Shown here piece by piece: positions 51,601 to 60,382 of a DNA stretch of 64,000 bases. The notes under the pieces are model-generated. The model had not been told where the DNA came from and did not search any database. It saw nothing but the letters and a program-made list of their open reading frames with translations. Positions within the stretch are counted from its first letter, which is position 1. Each line of letters starts with the position of its first letter. The stretch is from Thioalkalivibrio sulfidiphilus. Lineage in GTDB: Bacteria > Pseudomonadota > Gammaproteobacteria > Ectothiorhodospirales > Ectothiorhodospiraceae. The DNA lies in NCBI RefSeq assembly GCF_000377945.1, contig NZ_KB898921.1, forward strand, positions 124,001 to 188,000, given 5' to 3'. Position numbers and translations under genes: made by a program.

Positions 51601-51707
51601 TGGCGCACGTTGAGATCAAAGCCCGCGCGGATACCCAGCAGCAGGATGAACAGGCTGACCACTGTGGCCAGCACGGGCTTCTTGATGAAGACGTCGGTGA
51701 AGCGCAT
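48621..51707 (-). CDS. RND-family efflux transporter, inner-membrane pump
   Basis: A 1028-residue HAE-type RND pump. It begins MRFTDVFIKKPVLATVVSLF and has the expected twelve-helix pattern with two large periplasmic loops. The proton-relay Asp pair lies in LAIGIVVDDAIIMVENIHRH, and GYSVDYAGQSRQF marks the second half. It is downstream of, and coupled to, the fusion-protein gene. No outer-membrane factor gene is adjacent, so a TolC-like partner must be encoded elsewhere. Substrate unknown. Confidence 0.93.
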   Translation of the reverse strand: MRFTDVFIKKPVLATVVSLFILLLGIRAGFDLNVRQFPEIKNAVVTVTTAYIGADADLIQGFITTPIEREIAAAEGIDYIVSTSIAGVSLVQANLRLDYDPNEALTQIAAQVNKVRSDLPLEAEEPVIELSVGQTIAAMYMSFYSELLSNNQITDYLVRVVQPQLSTIPGVQRAQILGDRTFAMRIWLDPERMAALNVTGADVAAALRANNVLSAVGRTKGEMVSIDLKASTDLSSAEEFEQLVVRADEGAIVRIVDIAEVELGSENYDVSVSFNGQSATFIGIEVAPDANALDVIAEVRRVWAEQIEPQFPQGLSGDIVYDSTLYIQSAIDEVLLTIFLALVIVVGVIYLFLGSVRSVIIPALAVPLSLVGTLFLMLLMGFSINLLTLLAMVLAIGIVVDDAIIMVENIHRHIEEGMAPLEAALRGARELAWPIVAMSTTLVAVFLPIGFVGGITGTLFIEFAFTLAASVIISGIVALTLSPMLSSRLLKAHGEGSKGRLEAWLDARFDGLRRRYQRRLHGALDDKHVVLTFGLIVLVSCYFLFITSPSELEPAEDQGFVFSIAEADAPTTLDHLERNTAVMNRYLDEIPEMRNIFIVNGFGGAGVGATNTAIAGFVLAPWDQRDRSTQQVLEQDLQPRIEQIPGLNIFALVPPSLPGGGGGPPVEFVIRSTEPAENLQAVAQEVIGRAMQSGRFIFIDGDLKIDKPRTEIHIDRDRAALMGVDMQTLSMDLAALFSGGPAGRFSLDNRSYRVIPQLERVQRLNPEQIEDLYTRNREGELVPLATLITLEDTVQPQQLKRFQQLNSVTLSGVPRPGVTLGEALDLLDGIAAEVLPPGYSVDYAGQSRQFRSEGAQLILTFFFALVVIYLVLAAQFESFRDSLIMMMTVPMSIAGALIFVSLGFATLNIYTQVGLVTLIGLIAKHGILIVEFANKLREEGLSKREAIEEAAAIRLRPILMTTAATVLAMIPLLVAAGPGAGARFAMGLVIAAGMTIGTLFTLFVVPAMYVYLSRDRTVQTAAGEAVRA

Positions 51708-51722
51708 GGAATGGGCCCCCGG

Positions 51723-52841
51723 TCAGGCGTTGTCGGGCCGGGGCTCCAGGGATTCCCGGGGCTGGACCTGTTCGTCGTCGCTGATCTTGACCCGGCTTCC
51801 GTTGCGCAGCTTGAGCAGCCCGCTGGTGGCCACACGGTCCCCGGGGGATAGGCCCTCCGTGACCACCACCAGGTCGCCGCGCCGCTCGGCGGTCTGGATG
51901 AAGCGCCGGTTGACGATGAGCTGGCCCTCCTCGTCCTCGCTGATCATGTACACGGAATTGCCGTAGGGGCTGAAGCTGATGGCGCTTTGGGGCACCACCA
52001 CGCGCTGCTCGGGCTCGCCGATCTCCAGGCGCACGCGCCCGAACATGCCGGGGCGCAGACTGCCGTCGTCGTTGTCGATGATGGCCTGCACGCGCAGGGT
52101 GCGGGTGCTGGCGCTCACCGCCGGCTCGATGGCATTCACACGGCCCTGTACCTCGCGCCCCAGGGCGTCCACGCGCACATTCACGGTCTGCTCGCGGCGG
52201 ATCTCGCCGATGCGCCGTTCGGGCAGGCTGAAGTCCAGGTAGATGGGGTCTACGGACTGCAGCGAGACCACCGGGTCACCGGCAGAGAGAAACTGGCCCA
52301 CGTTCACCTGGCGGATGCCCAGGTCGCCGCTGAAGGGGGCGCGCACGGACTTCTGGCGAATGCGCGCGCGCTGTTCGTTGACTGCCGCGATGGCCTGCTC
52401 CGCCTCGCTCTCGCGGCGGGTCAGTTCTGCCTCGGAGATGTTGTTCTGGGCGGCCAGGCGTCGGGCACGCTGCAGTTCCAGGTCCGCCAGCCGCTGGGCC
52501 GCCTCCAAGCTGCGCAGGCGCGCCTGGTCGGTTTCATCATCCAGCACCAGCAGCACCTGGCCCGCCTCAACCCGTGCGCCGTTCTGGAAGCGGATCTCGC
52601 GCACGATGCCGCTCACCTCGCTGGTGAGCATGGCCCCCTGCACCGCCGTGAAGCTGCCTACTGCCTCCAGTTCCCGGGTCCAGGGGATCTCCCGGGCCTC
52701 GCCAGCGGTGATGGTGGCCGTGGGCATGGGCATGTTGTCGAAGAAGTCGGCGATCATGGCATTGACGAAGGCCTTGAAGCCGAAGATGCCGCCGAACAGG
52801 ATGCCGACGCCCAACAGCATGAGGATCATGCGCTTGTTCAT
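51723..52841 (-). CDS. RND efflux periplasmic adaptor (membrane fusion protein)
   Basis: A 372-residue HlyD/AcrA-type adaptor from the ATG at 52841, which starts an N-terminal anchor (MNKRMILMLLGVGILFGGIF). The lipoyl-like and hairpin regions follow (EIRFQNGARVEAGQVLLVLD, LRSLEAAQRLADLELQRARR, VRAPFSGDLGIRQVNVGQF). It links the pump to an outer-membrane channel. The frame opens further upstream, but that extension is a shadow. Confidence 0.92.
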   Translation of the reverse strand: MNKRMILMLLGVGILFGGIFGFKAFVNAMIADFFDNMPMPTATITAGEAREIPWTRELEAVGSFTAVQGAMLTSEVSGIVREIRFQNGARVEAGQVLLVLDDETDQARLRSLEAAQRLADLELQRARRLAAQNNISEAELTRRESEAEQAIAAVNEQRARIRQKSVRAPFSGDLGIRQVNVGQFLSAGDPVVSLQSVDPIYLDFSLPERRIGEIRREQTVNVRVDALGREVQGRVNAIEPAVSASTRTLRVQAIIDNDDGSLRPGMFGRVRLEIGEPEQRVVVPQSAISFSPYGNSVYMISEDEEGQLIVNRRFIQTAERRGDLVVVTEGLSPGDRVATSGLLKLRNGSRVKISDDEQVQPRESLEPRPDNA

Positions 52842-52864
52842 GGAGAGGTCCTTGTGATGCAGGC

Positions 52865-53632
52865 TCAGAGGTCGGTGAAGACCTCGGTTCGAATGCGGCT
52901 GACCAGTTGTTCCAGGGCCGCCTGGTCGGCGGGGTCCCACAGGGGCTGCCAGCCCATGCCGTTGAGATGATTCACCACCTGGCGGAAACGCAGGCGTTCC
53001 GGGTCTTCGATACGCAGGGCCTCGAACAGCCCCTGCACCTGGGACAGCGCCTGCATGCCTTCGCACACGCTCCAGGGGCCACAGGCCAGTTCCATGGGCG
53101 AGAGCCCGCGGGCCTCCAGTTCACCGGCCTCGAGGGCCTCCCGGACGATGCCGGTGACGATCTCACCCACGGGCCCGGTGCAGGTGAGTGCCTGTTCGCG
53201 ACGCTGGGGTGATGCGCTCTCCCAGACGGCCCGTGTGTGCACGTACTGCAGCAGCTTGGTGTGTTCGGGATTGCGTTGGGCGAAATCGAAGTCCCCCACG
53301 GCGATGGCGAACATCCGATCCCGGGTACTCCCGGCCGTCCAGCGCTGCACCTGCCGGAACAGCTCCACGTGGGCCTCGTTGCCCCGGTTGGCCAGGGCCA
53401 GCAGGAGGTCCTCCTTGGAGCTGAAGTGCTGGTAGAGGGTGCCGGTGGCGTAGTCGCACAGGCGTGCGATGCGCGCCATCTGCAGGTTCAGGAAACCCTC
53501 TTCCCGGATGCAGGCCTCGGCGGCGGCGAGGAAGCGCTCCTCACGCTCGGCGAATTCCCGCTGCTTTCGTTCCTTGGTGCTCACGGCCGTCGTATCCGAG
53601 TTGAATCCGGGCGAATCGTGAATCAGATTCAA
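52865..53632 (-). CDS. TetR-family transcriptional regulator
   Basis: A 255-residue TetR regulator. The DNA-binding domain (RFLAAAEACIREEGFLNLQM, ARIARLCDYATGTLYQHFSS, KEDLLLALANR) is clear. The long C-terminal part is a ligand-binding helical domain. It lies 23 bp before the adaptor gene on the same strand and probably controls the pump operon. Confidence 0.9.
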   Translation of the reverse strand: MNLIHDSPGFNSDTTAVSTKERKQREFAEREERFLAAAEACIREEGFLNLQMARIARLCDYATGTLYQHFSSKEDLLLALANRGNEAHVELFRQVQRWTAGSTRDRMFAIAVGDFDFAQRNPEHTKLLQYVHTRAVWESASPQRREQALTCTGPVGEIVTGIVREALEAGELEARGLSPMELACGPWSVCEGMQALSQVQGLFEALRIEDPERLRFRQVVNHLNGMGWQPLWDPADQAALEQLVSRIRTEVFTDL

Positions 53633-53732
53633 AAATTAATCAACATTCATATTTTGTGGGCATTGTCATTGTTGGGGGGTGAGCCTTCGTCATGAAATAA
53701 AGTGATGGGATCCATGTATCATTCTGTTTTTA

Positions 53733-53764
53733 GAAAAAAAGACCCTCCCCTGACGGGGAGGGTC
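53733..53764 (-). terminator. Rho-independent terminator of the porin/sorting-protein operon
   Basis: GACCCTCCCC (53741-53750) pairs with GGGGAGGGTC (53755-53764), and on the minus strand a run of seven T follows. It lies 36 bp after the stop at 53800, a textbook intrinsic terminator. Confidence 0.85.
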
Positions 53765-53799
53765 CAGGCAAATGGAGAGTCTCAGAGCCGACCTGGAGA

Positions 53800-54861
53800 T
53801 CAGGTTCGACGATACCTGACGCCAAGGTAGAACAAGGCGGCCAGCACCAGCACCGGGAACAGAGGATCTCGGACCCCCTGACCCGTGCTGCAGCCCAGGG
53901 TAGGCTCGACAGGGGACGGCGGAACAAAGTTCGGATCAAATTCACTGACATAGGACGCGGTCCAGCCAGGGGTGTCCACATAGGCAATCGCCCTGACCAC
54001 CTGCCCTGATTCGCTGAGCGTCGCGAACTGACCGTTCGCAATCTCTGTGCCTTCGCCATCGGGTCCCGCTGTCGGCGTGCTCCCGTCCAGGGTATAGCGG
54101 ATCATCGCACCCTCCGTCTGGCTTGTGATGGTGACCGTGTCTCCACTGGCCTCGAATTGGGGTTCCCGCACCACGGGGGGCAATACCTCGACATCATCGA
54201 AATAGATGCGAAGTGGGGGGTTGGCCGGATCACCCTCATTGGAACGGTCTCTGGCCCTGATGCTGAGCCGGACATAGCGCGGTACGGGCTCCATCGCCTG
54301 GAGGTCAGCGGACTCAATAGTCACCTCCAGCCGATGCCATTGACTGGCGGTATCGTCCATTCGGAAGTCGAAATCCTCATTGGAATTCGTGCCCGAGCTG
54401 CGACCACTGCCGGCCAGGCAATTCTCCAGGGTATCGAAGAAGTTGGGGTTGATTCGCGTACGCAGGTTGCTGTCGTCTTCTGGGTAAGCCACGTAAACCG
54501 AGAATTCGAAGTCCTGACTGACGTCAATGGGTACGCACTGCTCTGCCTTGTGGTCACCGAAACCCCGAGTTGTGGTGGGAAACCAGAGAGCATTCGATCC
54601 ACTGCGGGCCGTGATGCCGTCACCTGGGGTACCGATGACGGCTTGGCCGCCTTCGTCAAGCTCGAATTCCCAGCCGTTGGGGCCGGTGATGATGGAACTG
54701 TCGCCGACGCCGACCCATGTGCCGGATTCTTCGTCGAAGCCGGGATTGAGTACGGAATTGGCAGATGCCAGTGCAGGCAGCAATGCCAGCAGGCTCAGTG
54801 ATGCGAGCAAAGGCTTTACCGTGGTGAGACGATTACGATGAGACTGAGGTTTCATGGTCAT
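53800..54861 (-). CDS. Exported surface protein with a JDVT-CTERM-like sorting tail
   Basis: About 353 residues. The ATG at 54861 leads into a signal peptide (LLASLSLLALLPALASANS). The body is a carbohydrate-binding-module-like beta-sandwich (LNPGFDEESGTWVGVG; IYFDDVEVLPP) followed by an FN3/chitobiase-type segment (GAMIRYTLDGSTPTAG). The last 32 residues are a Cys-containing lead (GCSTGQGVRDPLFP), a hydrophobic helix (VLVLAALFYLGV) and a basic tail (RYRRT), a tripartite sorting signal. This resembles the JDVT-CTERM class, for which a CPBP protease such as the product of 60383-60838 is the expected processor. Last gene of the porin operon. Confidence 0.7.
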   Translation of the reverse strand: MTMKPQSHRNRLTTVKPLLASLSLLALLPALASANSVLNPGFDEESGTWVGVGDSSIITGPNGWEFELDEGGQAVIGTPGDGITARSGSNALWFPTTTRGFGDHKAEQCVPIDVSQDFEFSVYVAYPEDDSNLRTRINPNFFDTLENCLAGSGRSSGTNSNEDFDFRMDDTASQWHRLEVTIESADLQAMEPVPRYVRLSIRARDRSNEGDPANPPLRIYFDDVEVLPPVVREPQFEASGDTVTITSQTEGAMIRYTLDGSTPTAGPDGEGTEIANGQFATLSESGQVVRAIAYVDTPGWTASYVSEFDPNFVPPSPVEPTLGCSTGQGVRDPLFPVLVLAALFYLGVRYRRT

Positions 54862-54896
54862 GATGCTTGGGTCCTCGATTCGGATGATGGATGCGG

Positions 54897-56288
54897 TCAG
54901 AACTCGTACTGAGCGCGAAGGGCATAGACCCAACCGTCGGTGGTGTTGCCGGCGGCGTTTTCCGCATCCAGATAGATGGCGTTGAACTTGAAGGTGATGT
55001 CCTCGTGGGGGAACCAGTTCAGGCCCAGGGTGTAATGGTCCATCTTGCCGCCGTCATAGGTCCCATCGATGCCGTCTGCCGTGGCATAGCGCAAAGCCAG
55101 TTCCCACGCACCGGTACCACCGAGGCTGTTGAACGGGCGATTGGGATAGACCTTGGCGAAATCACCGTGGGTCGCTCGGTAGGTTCGGCGTTCGCCGGTG
55201 AGGAACCAACTGCCCTGGATGTAGAAACCGTCCAAGGTTGCATCGGGGACCCGGTCACGGGTGGCGTCGACACGAACGTACTCGGACTGCACCAAGAACG
55301 GTCCAACACCAGCGGCAAACTCCAGGCCATAACGCATGAGTTCAACCGTATCGTCCAGATCATTGCGACCGATCAGGCGTCCGTCGATGACCCGAGTCCC
55401 GAGGCGGGAACGCAGGCGGATATCTTCGTAACTGCGCTCCTCTCCGGGGCGTGCCACGTAGGCATTTTCACGGTAGTTCACGGAGCCGCCCAGATGCACG
55501 AAGCGGTCGTTCTCCAATAACGGTGCGAAGGAACCCCTCATGGCCAGTGAGTACCCTTCGGTGACTTCACGATCCAGATCAAGGCCACTCCCGAAAATGC
55601 CGGCGCCCAGGTACCAATCGGGCTTGATGGATTCGTACATGAAGCCGATTTCCCGATCCGGACGATACGCGTCGATCGGTGTGGCCCGTTCGATAAACAT
55701 GATGTAGCGGGAACTGGTATTGCTCTCCATGCTGAAGGGCTCCTTGACATGGCCGAACAGCAGCCTGGTTTCCGGAACACCCAAATAGGCCAGGTAGGCA
55801 TTGGCCATGCGCACCTCTTCTTCCCTGTAATCCACCTCCAATTGCCATTCCCAGTCATGGTTGATGAGACCCAGTGCGCCCAGACGCGCACGTCGAATGG
55901 CAGTGCCGTATTTCTTGGTCAGGGCGCTGTCAATCGCTGTGGAGTCATTGAGTTCCTGGCGGGCAGCATCGATCATCAGGCGGCCACGGATACCGAAGCG
56001 CTCGGATCCATCCACGGTTTCGGTGCGGAAGCGGCGTACCCGGGTTCTGGTCTCGTCGGCCACGACCGGCTCGGTGGCGTCATACATCGTGCCTTCCCGG
56101 TAGCGTGACTCCGTCGGCGGGGTCTCCACCTCGCGCCTGATGGCCTCCGCCTCCTGCTGACTGATGATGCCCTTGTCGATCAATAGATCCATCAAGCGCT
56201 GTGACTCACTGGCGTGCGCCGTAGCAGGCATCAGACAGACGGCCGCCACCGCAGTTGCTGACAATACACTCAGTCGCTTTTTTTTCAT
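54897..56288 (-). CDS. OprO/OprP-type (phosphate-selective) porin
   Basis: A 463-residue outer-membrane porin. Signal peptide (residues 1-26, ending AHA), a short coiled region (LMDLLIDKGIISQQEAEAIR), then a long beta-barrel ending YALRAQYEF with the C-terminal Phe required for assembly. RFGIRGRLMIDAAR and WQLEVDYREEEVRMANAYL are typical of the OprO/P family. Such porins pass phosphate, pyrophosphate or other anions. It lies 31 bp after the permease gene, so it probably supplies substrate to that importer. Confidence 0.87.
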   Translation of the reverse strand: MKKKRLSVLSATAVAAVCLMPATAHASESQRLMDLLIDKGIISQQEAEAIRREVETPPTESRYREGTMYDATEPVVADETRTRVRRFRTETVDGSERFGIRGRLMIDAARQELNDSTAIDSALTKKYGTAIRRARLGALGLINHDWEWQLEVDYREEEVRMANAYLAYLGVPETRLLFGHVKEPFSMESNTSSRYIMFIERATPIDAYRPDREIGFMYESIKPDWYLGAGIFGSGLDLDREVTEGYSLAMRGSFAPLLENDRFVHLGGSVNYRENAYVARPGEERSYEDIRLRSRLGTRVIDGRLIGRNDLDDTVELMRYGLEFAAGVGPFLVQSEYVRVDATRDRVPDATLDGFYIQGSWFLTGERRTYRATHGDFAKVYPNRPFNSLGGTGAWELALRYATADGIDGTYDGGKMDHYTLGLNWFPHEDITFKFNAIYLDAENAAGNTTDGWVYALRAQYEF

Positions 56289-56319
56289 GTTGCTTCTCCG
56301 TTGTGGGTGAATGAGGGCA

Positions 56320-58014
56320 TCAGACGCTTCGTCGTCTAATCTGGAACAGCGCGAGCACGATGGTGCTGAGCAGGATGGTCACGGTGGCCATGGCCATGGC
56401 GGTGGATATGTCGCCCTGCTCGAACTGGTTGAATATGTAAGTCGCCGTGGTATCCACGCCGGGGGGCAACAGCAGCATGGAGGCCACCAGCTCACGCATG
56501 GTCACGATGAAGGTGGTCAACCACGCGGCTATGAGTACCGGACGGAGCTGGGGGAGAACGATCTGCAGGAAGATCTGAATCCGGTTGGCGCCTGCTATGG
56601 CCGCTGCGTTCTCCAGGTTTGGGCTCATGCTCAGCAGACGCGAGTTCGAGTAATTCAAGGCGTCGGTGATATAGATCACCACGTAGGCGAACAGCAGCAT
56701 CCAGACGGTGTTATAGAGCGTGAACGGTAACCAGGGCGCGTTCCAGGCAAGGATCAGTGCCACCGCCATCACGATCTTGGGGATCACCCGGGGCAGCATG
56801 GCGAGACCGTCGAGGATCTTTTGAAGCGGTCCTGATGAACGCACGTTGACGTAGGCGATGTAGCTACCCACCACGACGCAGATGGATGCCGCGGCCACGG
56901 CGAGCCAGAGACTGGTCAGGAGTGCATCCAGGCCCCTGGAGCCAGCGGCAAAGAGGGAGCGGTAGTGATCCAGGGTCAACGACGGAAGTCCGTCGGTCCA
57001 CTGATCGGCAAGGCTGGTGAGCAGCATGGCAAAGTAGGGCAGCAGGGTGCTCAGGGCGAACAGCCCGCCGAACCACAGCCAGCCCAGCAACATCCCGCCG
57101 GCACCCAGCGCGTGGGTGTGAACAGCACCCGGCTTCAGATTTCCACCACCGAGGATGTTGGCCAGTATGCGACTGCCGTAGAGCGTGAACAGCGCGAACA
57201 GGCACAGTAAGGACGACAGGGCGGTGGCCAGCGCCAGGTCTACTGGCCAACTGGTCACCAGGAAGAAGATCTCGGCGGGTAGAAGCGGAAGATTCGAGCG
57301 CGTGCCAAGCACGGCTGGCACGCCGAAGTTGGACAGGGCCTCAAGGAACACCAGCAGACCCGAATTGAGAATGGCGGGCAGCAGCAGGGGAATGACGATC
57401 AGGCGCGCGGTCTGGGACCAGGTGGCACCGAACATCCCCGAGGCATCCTCGAGTCTTCTTGGGATCGACTGCAGACCTGCCTCCACAGCCAAGGCCACGT
57501 AACCGAAGGAGGACAGCGCCATCACCAGGGTCACGCCCCAGAATGAGAAGAACCAGGCGCGCAAGGTCTCTGGCATGACGCCCAGCAGGCTGTCGCTGAA
57601 GCCACCCTCCTGCATCACCAGGATGTATGAAAGTGCCGCGATGTATGGTGGGGTCATGATGGGCACGAGCAACGAAAGCCGTGCCCAGAGCTTGCCTGGA
57701 AGGTTGGTGCGGGCCAGGTAATAACCGCAGGGAATGCCGAATAGCCAGCTCACCACCGTGGTGGCGCCCGCCCATGCCAGGGAATTCCACAACATGGGCA
57801 GCATGTCGTGGGTCTGCCCTATCCGGCGGTAGGCATCGAGAAATCCGTCCAGGGAGCCACCCAGGATGTCGGGATAGATGCTGCTCAGAAACAGCAGCAA
57901 CAAGGGGTAGCCCATGGCCAGGATCAGGACCGCGGCGACCAGCAAGAGCGGCAGCCGTATACCGAGCGCCACGCCGGCCCGACCCAACAAGGGACTGTGG
58001 ATGAGTGCAGCCAT
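56320..58014 (-). CDS. ABC importer permease, FbpB-type fused double permease
   Basis: A 564-residue protein with about twelve membrane helices in two BPD-transporter halves, as in Fe(III) (FbpB) and 2-aminoethylphosphonate importers. EAA-like loops are LASASG-like RRLEDASGMFGATWSQTARL and NLENAAAIAGANRIQIFLQI. It sits between the binding-protein gene (overlap or four-base gap) and the porin gene. Confidence 0.9.
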   Translation of the reverse strand: MAALIHSPLLGRAGVALGIRLPLLLVAAVLILAMGYPLLLLFLSSIYPDILGGSLDGFLDAYRRIGQTHDMLPMLWNSLAWAGATTVVSWLFGIPCGYYLARTNLPGKLWARLSLLVPIMTPPYIAALSYILVMQEGGFSDSLLGVMPETLRAWFFSFWGVTLVMALSSFGYVALAVEAGLQSIPRRLEDASGMFGATWSQTARLIVIPLLLPAILNSGLLVFLEALSNFGVPAVLGTRSNLPLLPAEIFFLVTSWPVDLALATALSSLLCLFALFTLYGSRILANILGGGNLKPGAVHTHALGAGGMLLGWLWFGGLFALSTLLPYFAMLLTSLADQWTDGLPSLTLDHYRSLFAAGSRGLDALLTSLWLAVAAASICVVVGSYIAYVNVRSSGPLQKILDGLAMLPRVIPKIVMAVALILAWNAPWLPFTLYNTVWMLLFAYVVIYITDALNYSNSRLLSMSPNLENAAAIAGANRIQIFLQIVLPQLRPVLIAAWLTTFIVTMRELVASMLLLPPGVDTTATYIFNQFEQGDISTAMAMATVTILLSTIVLALFQIRRRSV

Positions 58015-58017
58015 GGA

Positions 58018-59055
58018 TCAGTTCGTCTGTCCTTGCCCAGCCCGGACCACCTGGGCGCGCTCTACCTGATACTGGAACCGGCGCAGGATCTCGGTCTGAC
58101 GTTTCAGGGCCTGTTGCATGTCCAAAGGCAGCAGCGGGGGGAGACCGTCATGGCTTCTGACCGGGCTCCAGGCCACCTCCCTGTGTGCCGGTAGCAGGTG
58201 GGCGTCGGCGACCGCCTGCTGCATGGGTACCGAGAAATAGGTGTCCACGAAGCGACGGGCCAAGTCGGGCACGGGTGTGTCCGCAAGGATCACGATGGGT
58301 CGCAGCACCAGAGCCGAGCCCGATGGCGGGTAGTGCATGACCAGTGGCTCGCCGCCTTCGATCTGGCGGTAGATGAGATAGTCGACCGCGCCCATGATCG
58401 CCTGAACCGAGCCGATCAGCAGGCTGCTGATGGCCTGGCTGTTGGCGGCGGCGAACTGCAGACCCTGTTGCCTTGCAGCGAGAAAGTCGTCCCAGATGCT
58501 CTCTTCGTGGGAAAGCGCGTAGCTGACCAGAAAATCTCCCGCCGCGCCGGATCGCGATGGCATGGGCATGAGCACGCGCCCCGGAAACCCGCCATCCAGG
58601 AAGTCCTTCCAGTCGAGGCTAAGGTCAGCGGCTTCGGCGCGCATGGCCACGCCCACCAGCGCAGCGCCGGTGGCGAGATAGTAGTGGTCGGGGTCGTGCC
58701 AGTGGGAATGGGTGAGGTCCAGCCACTCGGGCTGGTAGGAGAGCAGTCTGCCATCCTGCTTGAGGGCCTCGGCGGCCACCTGGCTTGCGAAGATCACCAC
58801 GTCCGCGCGAGGCCGGTATTTCTCCGCTTCCAGCTTGGCCATGATCTGACCGGTAGTGGCCGCGAACAGCTCCACCCGTGCACCGGTCTGCGCCTCGAAG
58901 CTGTCCACCACCGTTTCGATGAGTGCACGCGGACCCGCCGAGTACACCACCAATGTGTTCTCGTCACGGAGTGCGGTGTCGCAGCCGGACAGAACCGGCA
59001 GCAAGAACACCAGACACAACAGGGTCGATCGTGTTGTTCGCAAGATCGCGAGCAA
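58018..59055 (-). CDS. ABC importer substrate-binding lipoprotein
   Basis: A 345-residue periplasmic binding protein with a lipoprotein signal (LVFLLPVLSGCDTALR). The body matches the FbpA/AfuA-like type 2 fold: LVVYSAGPRALIETVVDSFE, TGARVELFAATTGQIMAKLE, ADVVIFAS. The adjacent-Tyr pair used for Fe(III) by FbpA is not visible (the region reads AVDYLIYRQ), so iron is not assured; phosphonate or phosphate-like anions are plausible given the porin. Four bases separate it from the permease gene. Confidence 0.87.
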   Translation of the reverse strand: MLAILRTTRSTLLCLVFLLPVLSGCDTALRDENTLVVYSAGPRALIETVVDSFEAQTGARVELFAATTGQIMAKLEAEKYRPRADVVIFASQVAAEALKQDGRLLSYQPEWLDLTHSHWHDPDHYYLATGAALVGVAMRAEAADLSLDWKDFLDGGFPGRVLMPMPSRSGAAGDFLVSYALSHEESIWDDFLAARQQGLQFAAANSQAISSLLIGSVQAIMGAVDYLIYRQIEGGEPLVMHYPPSGSALVLRPIVILADTPVPDLARRFVDTYFSVPMQQAVADAHLLPAHREVAWSPVRSHDGLPPLLPLDMQQALKRQTEILRRFQYQVERAQVVRAGQGQTN

Positions 59056-59137
59056 ACCTTAGTACCTTGTGTGTTACCCGGCGGTCCGTGCCGTTGTGGA
59101 TCAGACCGGAGAACCAGCGCCCTCCGGTGTCGGGGGT

Positions 59138-60205
59138 TTACCTCTCTACAAAATGCATTGCGTGCATCGAGAAGCGGATTTCGACTGGATGACCTGGGTT
59201 GATCAGGTCATCGGCAAAACCACGGACCAGGGTGTCGTCGACAAGGCGAGCGAGCACCTCATGACGATCCCCCAGGAACTGGCTGTGGTGACAAACCGCG
59301 GGCAGACAGATCTCATCGTTAGCGGCATTTTGGGAGCTGTCCGGCACCACGCGTACAGACTCACGCCGCAACACCATGTGGCCTGTTTCAGGCAAGGTTT
59401 CCAGTGGCATGGGCACATGTATCTCATCGCCCAGTATCAGGCTTGTACCGTTGCGACGGTATTCAAAGAGATTCGAAGAGCCGATGAAGCCGGCAACGAA
59501 TCGGCTGCGGGGCTGACGATAGATCTCCTGGGGCGAGCCCATCTGCTCGATTCTGCCCTGGTACATGAGGGCCACCTGGTCCCCAAGGGCAAATGCTTCT
59601 GACTGATCGTGGGTCACGTAAACCGCGGTCAGACCATTGTCCTTCAAAAGACGGGCAATCTCGGATTTCAGGTCCTCACGCAGGCGGGCGTCGAGTGCGC
59701 TCAGTGGTTCGTCGAGCAATATCAGGCGAGGCTGTACGGCCAGTGCGCGGGCGATGGATACCCGCTGTTGCTGACCACCAGACAATGTCGCTGGATGACG
59801 GTCTTTGAATTCCGTCATCTGTACCTGTTCCAGGACACGCTGCACACGTTTGATTCTTTCCTGGCGCTTGATACCACGTATGCGCAGGCCGTATGAGACG
59901 TTGTCCTCCACGCTCATGTGGGGCCAGAGACTGAAATCCTGAAACACCATGGAGAATCCGCGCTGGCGCATGGGTACATGGATGCCACGGGCAGGGATAT
60001 CCAGCGCTTCGCCGTCCAGATGCAGCTCGCCACCATCAGCGGCGATAGCGCCAGACAGGATGTTGAGCAGTGTGGTTTTTCCGCAGCCGGAGGGGCCGAG
60101 CAGAACGAGACATTCACCCTTGTCAAGGGAGAAATCGATGCCTTCCAGGACAGTCTGCTGACCGAATTTTTTGTGAATATTCCGGCAGCTGAGGTGGGAC
60201 ATCAT
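59138..60205 (-). CDS. ABC importer ATPase (FbpC/PotA-like)
   Basis: A 355-residue ATPase from the ATG at 60205. Walker A GPSGCGKT, Q-loop VFQDFSLWPHMSVEDNVSYG, signature LSGGQQQRVSIARALA, Walker B LILLDEPLSALD and switch His in YVTHDQSEA are all intact. A C-terminal TOBE-like domain follows (QPRSRFVAGFIGSSNLFEYR). It is the first gene of the importer-porin-sorting protein operon. No recognisable Fur or Pho box is seen in the 177-bp upstream region. Confidence 0.9.
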   Translation of the reverse strand: MMSHLSCRNIHKKFGQQTVLEGIDFSLDKGECLVLLGPSGCGKTTLLNILSGAIAADGGELHLDGEALDIPARGIHVPMRQRGFSMVFQDFSLWPHMSVEDNVSYGLRIRGIKRQERIKRVQRVLEQVQMTEFKDRHPATLSGGQQQRVSIARALAVQPRLILLDEPLSALDARLREDLKSEIARLLKDNGLTAVYVTHDQSEAFALGDQVALMYQGRIEQMGSPQEIYRQPRSRFVAGFIGSSNLFEYRRNGTSLILGDEIHVPMPLETLPETGHMVLRRESVRVVPDSSQNAANDEICLPAVCHHSQFLGDRHEVLARLVDDTLVRGFADDLINPGHPVEIRFSMHAMHFVER

Positions 60206-60382
60206 AGCTCGCCTGTGTCGTAATCTGTGGGCGAATACTGACACGCGAAATTATGAACTCCACGAGTTACAAAAAAATGAATTGGGTGTGATTGTTCTAT
60301 GAATGATGTGTGGTTTGTGACCACTGGAGTTATTGGTGATGATATTTTGTCGTGCTCAAGTCAGGAAGCCATAGGTCACTAG

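Noticed and set aside
60206-60382. Fur or Pho box in the divergent promoter region
   Set aside because: I looked for both consensus patterns in this region and saw no convincing match.
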